Positions 8,138 to 16,435 of a stretch of 31,974 nucleotides of DNA are shown here, piece after piece. Within the stretch, counting starts at the first letter, position 1, and the number at the start of each line of letters is the position of its first letter. A program made the translations under genes and the position numbers. The stretch is taken from IMG/VR virus record IMGVR_UViG_3300037104_001099, positions 1 through 31,974 of that record. The stretch is one strand, 5' to 3'. The notes under the pieces are model-generated. The model was given only the letters and a program-made list of their open reading frames with translations. It searched no databases and had not been told where the DNA came from. This stretch comes from a virus.

Positions 8138-9157
8138 TTAGGAGCAGGCGCTTTCTACGCGGATGCGCTTGAAGCCTTGGCTTCCGCTTCCTGTACCGGG
8201 ACGGGGGGCTGCAACATACTTCAGGTTGAAGCTCACAGCACCGGGAATCTGCCCAGCGGGATCGGCAGCGCTCGCAGCAAAGGTTTTAATCTCTGCTTTG
8301 AAGTTGCGACCCTCGGGAACATCGTTTCCGCCCAGCTTGACGCCGAACATTGCGTCCAGCCCAGCAAGGTAGCAGGAGTATGCAGACTTGCCCGTGGTCG
8401 GTACGCCAGAGGTCAGCGGTACGTTGGTTGAGGTAATCCAGCGGGTTCCAGCGAAGTCGATGACTTCGTAGTCGTGACCTTCGCCCCAGCCTTCCTGAAT
8501 TAGCTGCTGTCCTTCGACGCTGCGCTTCACGATGTCAGTGACGCCATTTACGGTTACATCATTGAATAAATCTGCGGCGACGTAAGGGCTCATGATGCCG
8601 TGCAGCTTGCCATCGGCGAACGGACGGACGTTGCGACCAAACAGCGACCCAGCCGCATTACGAATGACGCCAGCGGTAAGATAGCTTCCGTCAGCCACAT
8701 CAGTAACCGTGGTGGTGTCAATTGCACAAGCCGCATCGAACTCCATCTGAGCGATGGTGTCTACGATCATGGAGCCACGATAGCCCATCATCTTGTTGAG
8801 GTTTTCCAGCATCGGGTCAATCGCAACATCCAATGCCATATCTGACACGGTGATGTAATCGACGTACTGACCCATAACAGCCTGAACGTCCGGAGCGGTC
8901 GGAACCAGCCCGGAAAGCACGGTGCCTTCTGTTGCCTGAGTTAATGTGCTTCCCGCAACGACGCCAGAAACGAAAGGCGCTAGTGCGTAGGAAAACAATT
9001 GAATGGTGCGTCCACGATGGAGGGGTAAATCCTTCGGGGTCGTGAGGGTGTGGAAACCAAGGTTGGCGAAGAAAGCGTCAATTGCGAGCGAGTCGTAATA
9101 AACAGCTTGCGTGTTCGTCAAGTTGGCATTGGTCACTGCTGATGCTGCTAGGGACAT
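8138..9157 (-). CDS. Major capsid protein, N4-gp56-like family
   Basis: A 339-aa protein with the N4-gp56 capsid signature. The N terminus has YYDSLAIDAFFANLGFHTL, followed by a GRTI-F-Y-L block. Then come the TEGTVLSGLVPTAPDVQAVM region and YVDYITVSDMALDVAIDP (about 96-113). These are the E-loop and spine parts of the HK97 fold in that family. The late part (VIRNAAGSLFGRN, LHGIMSPYVAADL, GWGEGHDYEVIDFAGTRW) also fits. The protein forms the icosahedral shell. AGAGAAT precedes the ATG, a scaffold-like gene lies just upstream and a terminator follows directly. Confidence 0.9.
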   Translation of the reverse strand: MSLAASAVTNANLTNTQAVYYDSLAIDAFFANLGFHTLTTPKDLPLHRGRTIQLFSYALAPFVSGVVAGSTLTQATEGTVLSGLVPTAPDVQAVMGQYVDYITVSDMALDVAIDPMLENLNKMMGYRGSMIVDTIAQMEFDAACAIDTTTVTDVADGSYLTAGVIRNAAGSLFGRNVRPFADGKLHGIMSPYVAADLFNDVTVNGVTDIVKRSVEGQQLIQEGWGEGHDYEVIDFAGTRWITSTNVPLTSGVPTTGKSAYSCYLAGLDAMFGVKLGGNDVPEGRNFKAEIKTFAASAADPAGQIPGAVSFNLKYVAAPRPGTGSGSQGFKRIRVESACS

Positions 9158-9212
9158 ATATTCTCTTTGTTACTTGGGTTAACCAAACCTTGGTCTGGTC
9201 ACGCCAGCATGG

Positions 9213-10091
9213 TTACTGCTTCCGCATCGAGCGGAGGACAATCCGTCTACGCTCGTCGGGGGAAAGCTTTCTCATGCTTTCGACACTGGGTTCGTCCGGC
9301 TCTGGCGTCACGTCATCTGCGCTAGATGAACGTGGGCTGATACCAACGTGCGCCCGTTTGTTCCGCAACACCTTTTCAGGCTGTGCGGGTACTACTTCTT
9401 TCTGATCGTTGACCTTCACCAATCCGGTTTCGGTCAGCGCATCGAAAGCAATCTCATAATTGTTTGCGGTAGCTGCCATGTTGTGTTCGTGCAAATACGC
9501 CATCATGGCTTTTTCGTTTGCCGCATCGTTCACATACTCAGGGTGAGTGGTGATAAACTTAACCGCCTCTCGTTGACCCTGTGCCTGCTGGGCTGCTTGC
9601 CTTGACTCTGCAAGTACCTCACGGAGTTCTTCCGGAGTGACCCCTACAGTAGATTTGAATAGTTTCGCAATTGCCCCAGCGGGGTTAGTCTGCAACTCTT
9701 GCGAAATAGCAAACTGCTCATCTACCGTCAGTGTTGAAGGCTCAAACTTCACTTCAGCTTTAACAGGTTCGGGCTTGACGTTCTCTTTGACCCGCCTGTT
9801 AAGCTCACGAATCTTTTTCGTGGCGTTAAGCTGGGCGGTCGAGAGGGCGTCTATAAGTTCGTCTTTGGTCTCACCCTCAAAAACCTGTTTGCCGCTACCG
9901 TCGCCAAGGTCGATCTCCCGTACCCATTGCTTACGCTTCGGGGTGGTTTCCGTCGCTGGTGTTACTGGCGGGGTAACTGGAGTAGTCTCGCTATCTATAA
10001 CAACCGGAACTTCCGGAATTGTTGGTTCTGCTGCGGTGGCTTTATTGTTAAACTCCGCTTCGGCGGCGGCTCTGAGTTTTTCTAAATCCAT
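9213..10091 (-). CDS. Probable scaffolding protein
   Basis: A 292-aa highly charged protein. It has a Pro/Thr-rich low-complexity stretch (about 20-52), helical Glu/Lys/Gln-rich segments in the middle, and a basic Arg-rich C terminus (ERRRIVLRSMRKQ). This is typical of phage scaffolds, which use a basic C-terminal helix to contact capsid subunits during prohead assembly. It lies between portal and capsid genes, the standard scaffold position. AGGAG lies 8 nt before the ATG. No protease motif is visible. Confidence 0.72.
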   Translation of the reverse strand: MDLEKLRAAAEAEFNNKATAAEPTIPEVPVVIDSETTPVTPPVTPATETTPKRKQWVREIDLGDGSGKQVFEGETKDELIDALSTAQLNATKKIRELNRRVKENVKPEPVKAEVKFEPSTLTVDEQFAISQELQTNPAGAIAKLFKSTVGVTPEELREVLAESRQAAQQAQGQREAVKFITTHPEYVNDAANEKAMMAYLHEHNMAATANNYEIAFDALTETGLVKVNDQKEVVPAQPEKVLRNKRAHVGISPRSSSADDVTPEPDEPSVESMRKLSPDERRRIVLRSMRKQ

Positions 10092-10136
10092 AACGTTGGC
10101 TCCTGTATGCCAATCCGGGCATAGTCGGCAGTTGGG

Positions 10137-10445
10137 TTAAAAGTGAAGGTTTGCGATTATCGAAGGCGGATCGTCCGCGTATTCGACATAAGAATTGACC
10201 GTGGCGGTGAGAGACTCAACCAACTCAGTGACCGCACGTTGGCGGCATTTGAGCAAGAAAATCTCATGAATATCGGTACTTTTGCTGCTCTCCAACTTGG
10301 TTTTCGCTCGGTCGGCTTCTTCCTTTAAGAGCACCATGAGCAATTGCCATCCGGGGTCGTCCATGCAACCACGAAGCCTGCAACCACGGTCATAAGCTGT
10401 TACGGCTTCCTGCTCGTCGGGGGTCAGGTTGGCTTTCGTTAGCAT
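10137..10445 (-). CDS. Small helical protein, hypothetical
   Basis: The start chosen at 10445 is preceded by GGTGGAG and overlaps the stop of the 71-aa gene in an ATGCTAA arrangement, showing coupling; a longer reading to 10496 is less likely. The 102-aa product is helical and charged with several cysteines (RGCRLRGCMDDPGWQLL, LLKCRQRAV). It lies between portal and scaffold, where small head-assembly proteins are common. I do not recognise the family. Confidence 0.62.
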   Translation of the reverse strand: MLTKANLTPDEQEAVTAYDRGCRLRGCMDDPGWQLLMVLLKEEADRAKTKLESSKSTDIHEIFLLKCRQRAVTELVESLTATVNSYVEYADDPPSIIANLHF

Positions 10446-10654
10446 GACGGCTCCACCCAAACCCCGCCATGCATAGGAGTGGCATCCCAAGTCCAATGGC
10501 AGTAGCAGGCGGTTAGGCGTAGGTTGTGGCGTCCGGAGACACAGCGGTCAGCCTCGGGTATCTCATGAGAGAGCCCGCCTTCTTGCTTGGGTAATGGCTT
10601 GGGTTTCTCGCTCCAAGCAAACGTCATAACCTTGTTTTGGAATTGTTCGGGCAT
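10439..10654 (-). CDS. Small Cys/His/Trp-rich protein (71 aa), hypothetical
   Basis: It starts in a TAATG overlap with the portal stop, and GGAAG lies 8 nt upstream, so translation is coupled to portal. The 71-aa product has CYCHWTWD and GGVWVEPSC near the end, a possible metal site. Its coupling on both sides argues that it is a genuine gene despite its size. The function is unknown. Confidence 0.55.
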   Translation of the reverse strand: MPEQFQNKVMTFAWSEKPKPLPKQEGGLSHEIPEADRCVSGRHNLRLTACYCHWTWDATPMHGGVWVEPSC

Positions 10655-12708
10655 TACTGGCTTCCAAACCCCTCGTTGCCGGGGGTGCCATTGACAGCCT
10701 CGGACGTGCCTGATTTCTCAAGCACCTGTCGCATGATTTCCCGGAAGGCACGGGCGGAGTTCTCAGAATCCAGCACTTGCAGCTTGCTGTCGGTCTGTCC
10801 TGCTTGAGCCTGCTTATCAGCCAACATCTTCTGCACAGCCGGATTCTGCATTGCTGCTCGTTGCTCATCTTCAGGGGTCATATCCAGAATTACGTCTGCC
10901 TTGTTCTTCCAACCGCTGACATCAAACAGCATGTTTACGAGTTCGATTACGTTCACTTTCTTACCTTGGGCAGCCAACATCTGGTGCATGGGGTCGGTGA
11001 TGAGCGTCTGTAGCAACATGGGAAGGGCTTGCGCCATGTTTCGTTTCGCTTGCATCCGGGCAGCGGCGAGAATATCGAAAGTGATCTTGGCATTGAGAAT
11101 GTCAAGATGGTCGCCTTCATACGCCTGTGCTAATTCGTCATTGAGGATGTAGCGGAGCCGTTCCAAGGGGAGCAAACGGCGGTTCATCTCGTGGAAGGCA
11201 TCGAGCGTGGGCTCAAACACCTGATCGCCGATGCGCTCAACGAATGCTTCCAACCGTGCGCCGGAGCCTGCCGCCAGTAGGTTGCTGCCCGTGGCTGTAC
11301 GGGTGATGCTCGTCCGTCCTTGGGCTGGCATGTTGCCTTGGGTGATTAGCTCGTTAGCGCCTGATACCGATTCGGCACGGGCTTCCGACATCTGCACTTC
11401 GGCGAAAGCTTCCGGGACCGCCTGAATGCGATCCATCGGCTTGATGGCATTGACATCGTCAACTTTGAGGAACTTGCCAAGCGCCATGCGGATGTTCTGG
11501 ACGGGTACGTTCTTACCAGTTTGAATTAGGATCGGCAGATTCAAGTTGAAGAAAACTTCGTCCAAGTGGGCTTCGGTCAATCCCTTCTGGATTAACTGTT
11601 CAAACGCATGGGTGATGCCGATGCCCAAACCATAAAAACTGTTTGGCACGTCATACCATGTAACCGATTCAAACGGGATGCGACCCCAAGGGTTACGCTC
11701 ATTGCGGATTACCAGCTTGCGATTCAGGACTGTGACAACCTTGTTTTTGTCCCAGCGTTCCAGTAACTCAAATTTGCTGTCATCGAAAGCCGGGTCAACG
11801 GTGTTTTTCTGGTCACGGCTGGCGGCTTGGTGAGTAAAATTCGGAGCAATCTTCTGCGCTTCCAGCAACGATATTGGGGCTTTCTCTTCGGGCGGAAAGA
11901 GTAGGTCGTGCAACTCTTCCTTGGAAGGAATGTCATAGCCTTCATAATTGCGAAGGTCTTCCAATTCCTCCGCATTCAACTTCATGCGGTGAATGACAAA
12001 ATTCGCCTTGCGGATGTCGGGATACCGAAGAGACGGGTCAACGAACACTTCACGAAGATCGCAGTTTTCTAAAATCGGGCGGTCAACGTTTTCGGTTATT
12101 TCCTCGACTTCAATCGTGTCGCTCTCGCTGGTATGCAGCGTGGTGTCGGGCATACCGGGGACGGTGGACGGGATCGTTACGGGGTCTTTGCTGCGGTGGT
12201 AAACCTCATCCTTGCGGGTGAAGCTCTGCCATGACCATTTCCAGATGCCAGTGCCAAAGGTCAAGCAATCACGGGTACCGATGCGAATCTCTTCCCGGAA
12301 GCCGCAATCTTCAAGCTGGTAATGCAGCAAGGCGCTAACAGCACGGGCGGTGTCTTCTGTCACTGAGGGGCGAGGAATCAAAGAGAATGGCGGATCGTCG
12401 GCAAACAAGCCATTCATGATCTGGGGCAGAATGGATTGAACATGCTTGGCGACGGTGTAGAAATTGACGTTCGCTCGGGGTACGTCGGTCCCTTCCCATG
12501 TGTTGTTGGTGATAAGGGGCTCGTACATTAACTGACTGAAAGCCCAGCGGAGTGCCCATTGCTTTGAGCGAAGCCATTCCTCGGTACGCTGGTAGTCTTG
12601 GCAAACCAGCTTGAGAGCGCCGGAATCGGTCGGGATGCCACCAATCTTGATTTCATCGGCGGTAATAGGGGCGGTTACGGAGACGTGCGGTTGGTCAATC
12701 AGTGCCAT
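10654..12708 (-). CDS. Portal protein (podovirus type)
   Basis: A 684-aa protein in the size range of P22-like portals. It sits directly between terminase and scaffold. Typical portal features are visible: an N-terminal region ending in QILPQIMNGLFADDPPFSLIPRP, the block YGLGIGITHAFEQLIQKG, and a helical region with RTSITRTATGSNLLAAGSGAR. The C-terminal barrel-like helix is Gln/Ala-rich. It forms the dodecameric DNA entry ring at one capsid vertex. The C terminus becomes low-complexity and overlaps the 71-aa gene by 1 nt. Confidence 0.88.
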   Translation of the reverse strand: MALIDQPHVSVTAPITADEIKIGGIPTDSGALKLVCQDYQRTEEWLRSKQWALRWAFSQLMYEPLITNNTWEGTDVPRANVNFYTVAKHVQSILPQIMNGLFADDPPFSLIPRPSVTEDTARAVSALLHYQLEDCGFREEIRIGTRDCLTFGTGIWKWSWQSFTRKDEVYHRSKDPVTIPSTVPGMPDTTLHTSESDTIEVEEITENVDRPILENCDLREVFVDPSLRYPDIRKANFVIHRMKLNAEELEDLRNYEGYDIPSKEELHDLLFPPEEKAPISLLEAQKIAPNFTHQAASRDQKNTVDPAFDDSKFELLERWDKNKVVTVLNRKLVIRNERNPWGRIPFESVTWYDVPNSFYGLGIGITHAFEQLIQKGLTEAHLDEVFFNLNLPILIQTGKNVPVQNIRMALGKFLKVDDVNAIKPMDRIQAVPEAFAEVQMSEARAESVSGANELITQGNMPAQGRTSITRTATGSNLLAAGSGARLEAFVERIGDQVFEPTLDAFHEMNRRLLPLERLRYILNDELAQAYEGDHLDILNAKITFDILAAARMQAKRNMAQALPMLLQTLITDPMHQMLAAQGKKVNVIELVNMLFDVSGWKNKADVILDMTPEDEQRAAMQNPAVQKMLADKQAQAGQTDSKLQVLDSENSARAFREIMRQVLEKSGTSEAVNGTPGNEGFGSQ

Positions 12709-12734
12709 ATAAAAGGACTCGGTATGTGAATTTG

Positions 12735-14402
12735 TTAGCGAAGTAGCGACATACCGAGTAAGCCGGACTGATTACCAGAGGGGACACTAGCGGGGGTCGT
12801 ATCATCGAATAACATGTGTTCAAAAGCCCGTCGCCTGAGTTCTGCTTTATCAATCTTTGCGACGGCGGGAGTAGTTAGCCCGGTTAGATCACCGACATGC
12901 AGAACCAACATTGATAGTGCGTCGGAAATATCGTCATGACGGGCGTAAGGGTATGCGGCAAGTTCTTCAAACAGGTACTTCAAGCCTTCGACGTAGTTAG
13001 CGAACCAAAGGCGGTCGCTGCGCAGCATGGTAGCCAGAAACCCAATGCGGGTCTTCTTTGCGTCCTTGAAGCGGGGCGGGGTTGCCCACATGACCGGGCA
13101 AATAACCTGACAGTCATGGGCAATGCGGACAATGGTGGGTTCCAAGGCACGAGCGCCTTGGGCATCTTCAATAATCGTGGTCTCGGGCTGCCATTGCTTG
13201 GCGGCTTCGACTATTGCTGTCGCTTGCTGAACGGGGTTGTAGCGACCACGAATTATGTCCAAGACGAACAAACGGCGTTGATCGTCTACAATGCCAACCA
13301 CGCCACACGTGTAATCGTTCCCCGCCCGTTGCGAGTATCCCGACAAGTCCCAACAGATGTACTTCTTCCCGGTATACGGAAGGCTGTCATACGGCAGCTT
13401 ATGCCTGAGCAGCATGTCCAGCGGGAAGGATGCCTGCAAAGCCTCAATCAGCGGGTCTGGCTGGTTAAGCTGCTGGCAACTAAAAGCGTATGGGTTAGCC
13501 CGGTACTGCTTATTCAGGGTGCTGAACTTCAGGCGTTCGGGGTACAGCAAGTCAACGTCATCGGCATGGATGATCGGAGCCCCGTAATCATTCTGCTGGA
13601 GGGTGACTCCATCTTTGACCTTCCAAGCAGCCATCTTGCAAACCTGCAAGGAAGGCGGTTCCCCTGCTGCTAGGGCGTCCTCTTCTCGCTTGAGCAGTTC
13701 GCCATACAGGTCGGTGCTTTCCCAGCGGGTGCCAATAACATCGACATAGCTGTCAGGTTCGAGCAGGTAAAGGGCATCGGCGTAACAGTTGATGACTTTC
13801 TGAAGTTGGTCCGGGGTCTTGCTGTTGGTATCTCCGACCGTATCGTCAAGCACCAAGCATTCGTAGTGACCACTAGCCTTGGCGCTGGATATGGTTGAAT
13901 TGGAGAGCGACGGTTCCCGCCAATCGGTGGGGCGGTTCGGAATCGTGAACTCATTAGAGTATCCCCATTGTTTATCGGCGGCGGGAATGCCAAGCTCGGG
14001 GAACAGGAGCCGGATACACTCGTTCTGAAGGTAACTCGTACACTTGGCAACCATGCGTTCGCCCAAATTCTGAGTTCCCGTTAGCAGGAGAATGCGGATA
14101 CCGGGGAAGCTAAGAAACCATTGCACGAGGTTCACTTCGTCTATGCTGGTCTTCATCGTGTTGCGGGGAGCCAGTAGAAGGCGCTGCTTGATCGGCGATT
14201 GTTCCGCAAAGGGTAGGTCAGGGTTTTTCTGAACGAAATGCGCACACATCGGACGGTGTACACGTTCATTCAAGGGGATGCCGTAGACATCCTTAGCCAA
14301 GAAATAGAGGTCGGTCTGGCAGCGGCGTTTTAATTGGGCGAGAGCGTCAGGTGTGAGCTTACGAATTAGGTCGAGTGTTACTTTAGTTCGGGCGGCGATA
14401 AT
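12735..14402 (-). CDS. terL: Terminase large subunit, probable ATT start
   Basis: Packaging motor and headful nuclease. The Walker A-like block is LAPRNTMKTS and the Walker B is CLVLDD. The nuclease acidic triad is visible in CWDLSGYS, TIIEDAQGA and HDDISDAL. The only standard start codon in frame is a TTG at 14300, which has no SD. The frame stays open upstream and encodes 34 further residues, including AQLKRRCQTDLYFLA, the conserved N-terminal helix of this terminase type. With an ATT start at 14402 the gene overlaps the stop of the 56-aa gene as TAATT, and GGAG lies 4 nt before it. This parallels the TAATG overlaps elsewhere in the operon. Total length would be 555 aa. Confidence 0.93.
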   Translation of the reverse strand: MIAARTKVTLDLIRKLTPDALAQLKRRCQTDLYFLAKDVYGIPLNERVHRPMCAHFVQKNPDLPFAEQSPIKQRLLLAPRNTMKTSIDEVNLVQWFLSFPGIRILLLTGTQNLGERMVAKCTSYLQNECIRLLFPELGIPAADKQWGYSNEFTIPNRPTDWREPSLSNSTISSAKASGHYECLVLDDTVGDTNSKTPDQLQKVINCYADALYLLEPDSYVDVIGTRWESTDLYGELLKREEDALAAGEPPSLQVCKMAAWKVKDGVTLQQNDYGAPIIHADDVDLLYPERLKFSTLNKQYRANPYAFSCQQLNQPDPLIEALQASFPLDMLLRHKLPYDSLPYTGKKYICWDLSGYSQRAGNDYTCGVVGIVDDQRRLFVLDIIRGRYNPVQQATAIVEAAKQWQPETTIIEDAQGARALEPTIVRIAHDCQVICPVMWATPPRFKDAKKTRIGFLATMLRSDRLWFANYVEGLKYLFEELAAYPYARHDDISDALSMLVLHVGDLTGLTTPAVAKIDKAELRRRAFEHMLFDDTTPASVPSGNQSGLLGMSLLR

Positions 14403-14572
14403 TATGCTCCGGTAGGTTTCGATTGCAAATCGGACAATTGTTTTTGGAGTTCGCCGATCTGGGTCTGGGGCTGGTCAATTATTACGTTTTTTTGTTTGCA
14501 CGCTTCCCGAAGGAAGTTAATGACTTGAGTATCTTCGTCTATTGGGCTGAACATAAATCGAAAGTCTGCCAT
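14402..14572 (-). CDS. Small coiled-coil protein (56 aa) upstream of terminase
   Basis: A 56-aa reading frame from MADFRFMFSPID to a TAA that overlaps the terminase start. The second half (Gln/Leu/Lys heptads, QIGELQKQLSDLQ) is a short coiled coil. It fills the space between the NUMOD3 protein (2 nt gap) and terminase, and no other gene fits there. Small terminase subunits are usually longer, so I do not assign that role, although the position suggests packaging. The SD is weak. Confidence 0.6.
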   Translation of the reverse strand: MADFRFMFSPIDEDTQVINFLREACKQKNVIIDQPQTQIGELQKQLSDLQSKPTGA

Positions 14573-14574
14573 AT

Positions 14575-15288
14575 TTATAAATACTCACTTTCTCGTCTGA
14601 GTGTCTTTGTAGCGTCACGTTTACGGATTAGCCAGCGTCTCTTATGGGCTTCACTCATTTTGCGTTTGGTTTCTTCAGTGTGAGGCGTGTGATGACCTTC
14701 AGTTACCTTTCGTGCGTGGGTTAGGGAATGTCTTTTATGGGCTTCACTCATTTTGCGTTTGGTTTCTTCAGATGCCGTCTTCCCATATTTTCTCGCACTT
14801 CTCATACATCTTTCGCTACAGAACCGCCCTGACGCATAACTACCATCATGTTCATTTTGGCATCTTTCACACACTACACTACCTGCGACCACATGCATGT
14901 GTTCATGGATATAACTGTCGGTAACATATTCCGCCGCAGTGCGCCTATCGTCGAAGGGAGACACAATTGATAATGCGAGACACAGTGGGTCATAGTAGAT
15001 ACGTTTCTGCCATTGTCGAAAGTATGTCTGGCACATCAGGGTTATATATTTGTGTAGATCGTCTTCGCTCGCATGTTCCCCGGTAACTACCCACAACGCC
15101 TCTATTTTGTCGTTAACTTCTAAGTCGAGTGGAGGAGTCATAAGCATCAAATAAAAGTCCTGCTCCACATCTTCAGTCGTATAACAGTGCCTATACCGTG
15201 TTGATAGTAGAAACGTCTTTGCTATCTGCTTTACCTGTCCGGGGTAGGCTGTTAGATACTCTGCGAAGTTTTTGGGCTGGCGCTGCAT
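14575..15288 (-). CDS. Sigma-region-2-like N terminus with zinc ribbon and two NUMOD3 motifs
   Basis: The 237-aa protein has three parts. Residues 1-110 are helical and contain TEDVEQDFYLMLM, which resembles sigma region 2 (DLxQExxLxL). Residues 138-168 carry CERCQ and FCSERC, a four-cysteine zinc site. Residues 170-230 hold two copies of the SEETKRKMSEAHKR motif, i.e. NUMOD3, a DNA-binding module found in GIY-YIG and HNH homing endonucleases. No nuclease domain is present. The two NUMOD3 copies are near-identical at DNA level, suggesting recent duplication. It sits where a small terminase or DNA-recognition factor is expected, so it could guide packaging or transcription, or be a captured homing-endonuclease fragment. 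Confidence 0.6.
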   Translation of the reverse strand: MQRQPKNFAEYLTAYPGQVKQIAKTFLLSTRYRHCYTTEDVEQDFYLMLMTPPLDLEVNDKIEALWVVTGEHASEDDLHKYITLMCQTYFRQWQKRIYYDPLCLALSIVSPFDDRRTAAEYVTDSYIHEHMHVVAGSVVCERCQNEHDGSYASGRFCSERCMRSARKYGKTASEETKRKMSEAHKRHSLTHARKVTEGHHTPHTEETKRKMSEAHKRRWLIRKRDATKTLRRESEYL

Positions 15289-15292
15289 TTAG

Positions 15293-16435
15293 TTACATAG
15301 CCTCTAACCTTAAATGCAGAGCGAACTGCATAGGCGTACCACCGCTGGACGCATAACCTGATGTGGCATATGTGATATTCGTTAGTGCCTCGGCGGCCAC
15401 GACGAAATCACCGGCAGCTAGTGTTGTAAGTGAGTTCCCTGTGGGGGATGCTGGAACCAATGTATATGTTTGCTGTGTAAGGTTAGCAAGGTCAAAGAAG
15501 GTCAACACGACGGACGGCAACGTTGATGAGGTAGACGCCGCTTGTGTCACAATGATATACGCTGAAACCCTGTACAAACCGGCTCCGGACACGGGAACAG
15601 CATACAATGTAGTCGTTCCAACATCACCGGCCTGCGTGATAAGGTCTACCGTACCTGCCGTAATCTTGCCAACTACGTTTCCTGCGAGCTGGAACGTCGT
15701 CGTAGCGTTGATCGTAGGAGCAGCCAGAGTTCCGATGAATGTTGGGGACGCCAGCGGAGCGTAAGTACTAAAAATCGGCTTGTTCAGGATTTCGGCCGCG
15801 CCAGAAACGGCGTTCCAATCGGAATTGACTTGGGCAGCGGGGATGGTAGGCTTATCCGGCAAGTTGGCATAGGTGACGCCAAGGTTGGTGCGAGCCGTGG
15901 AAGTGCTGGCTACGTCACCAAGGTTGCTTGCTGCATTCAGGGGGGTGAAGCCAAGGGAAGCCTGCTTGCCAGCCAACCCCGTATCGACATAGCTCTTGGT
16001 GGCGGCATCGGTCGGATTGACCGGGGGCTGCACTTGAACCTCACCAGAGAATGATATGGGACCATTGACGGTCCCACCCGCTGGCGGGACCGTTGTCGTC
16101 GTCGGGATATAAGAGTCAAGGCTCCACGTAGTACCAGAGACCACGACGCCTGTGTATTTGGCGACGGGCTGCCCCGTGCTGTCGGTAATTACGATCCGGT
16201 AATAGAAACCAGAGGGGGCGGCGGTCGCTGGATTGGCGACTTGGAAGCTACCAATAGCGCCAGCAGAGATGGGGGTGATAGCAGGGGATGTAATTACCTG
16301 ACCATTGCCGCCAGCCCGAAAAGCAATAGGGGCTCCGGTTTGGTCTGTGGCTTGGAACGATAGGGTACCGCTGGCAAGGGGTGTGCCTGCGGCGTTCTGG
16401 ATCGAAGTGGCGGTAATGGTGATGTAGTTGGACAT
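15293..16435 (-). CDS. Tail fibre protein
   Basis: A 380-aa fibre. The N-terminal 110 residues are beta-rich and probably the attachment domain. The shaft has the classical motif DAATKSYVDTGLAGKQ (143-158), then LGFTPLNAA and a repeat of the form LPDKPTIPAAQVNSDWNAV (191-210) followed by ILNKP. These are recurrent in tail fibres and form trimeric shafts. The C terminus (about 250-380) is a receptor-contact or tip domain. It starts in a TAATG overlap with the other fibre gene. Confidence 0.82.
   Translation of the reverse strand: MSNYITITATSIQNAAGTPLASGTLSFQATDQTGAPIAFRAGGNGQVITSPAITPISAGAIGSFQVANPATAAPSGFYYRIVITDSTGQPVAKYTGVVVSGTTWSLDSYIPTTTTVPPAGGTVNGPISFSGEVQVQPPVNPTDAATKSYVDTGLAGKQASLGFTPLNAASNLGDVASTSTARTNLGVTYANLPDKPTIPAAQVNSDWNAVSGAAEILNKPIFSTYAPLASPTFIGTLAAPTINATTTFQLAGNVVGKITAGTVDLITQAGDVGTTTLYAVPVSGAGLYRVSAYIIVTQAASTSSTLPSVVLTFFDLANLTQQTYTLVPASPTGNSLTTLAAGDFVVAAEALTNITYATSGYASSGGTPMQFALHLRLEAM

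Noticed and set aside
12936-13673. A 245-aa plus-strand reading frame
   Set aside because: It lies fully opposite the well-supported terminase gene, has no SD and no recognisable domain; it is a codon-bias shadow.
14298-14300. TTG start for terminase
   Set aside because: No SD, and it would remove the conserved N-terminal block encoded by the open frame upstream.
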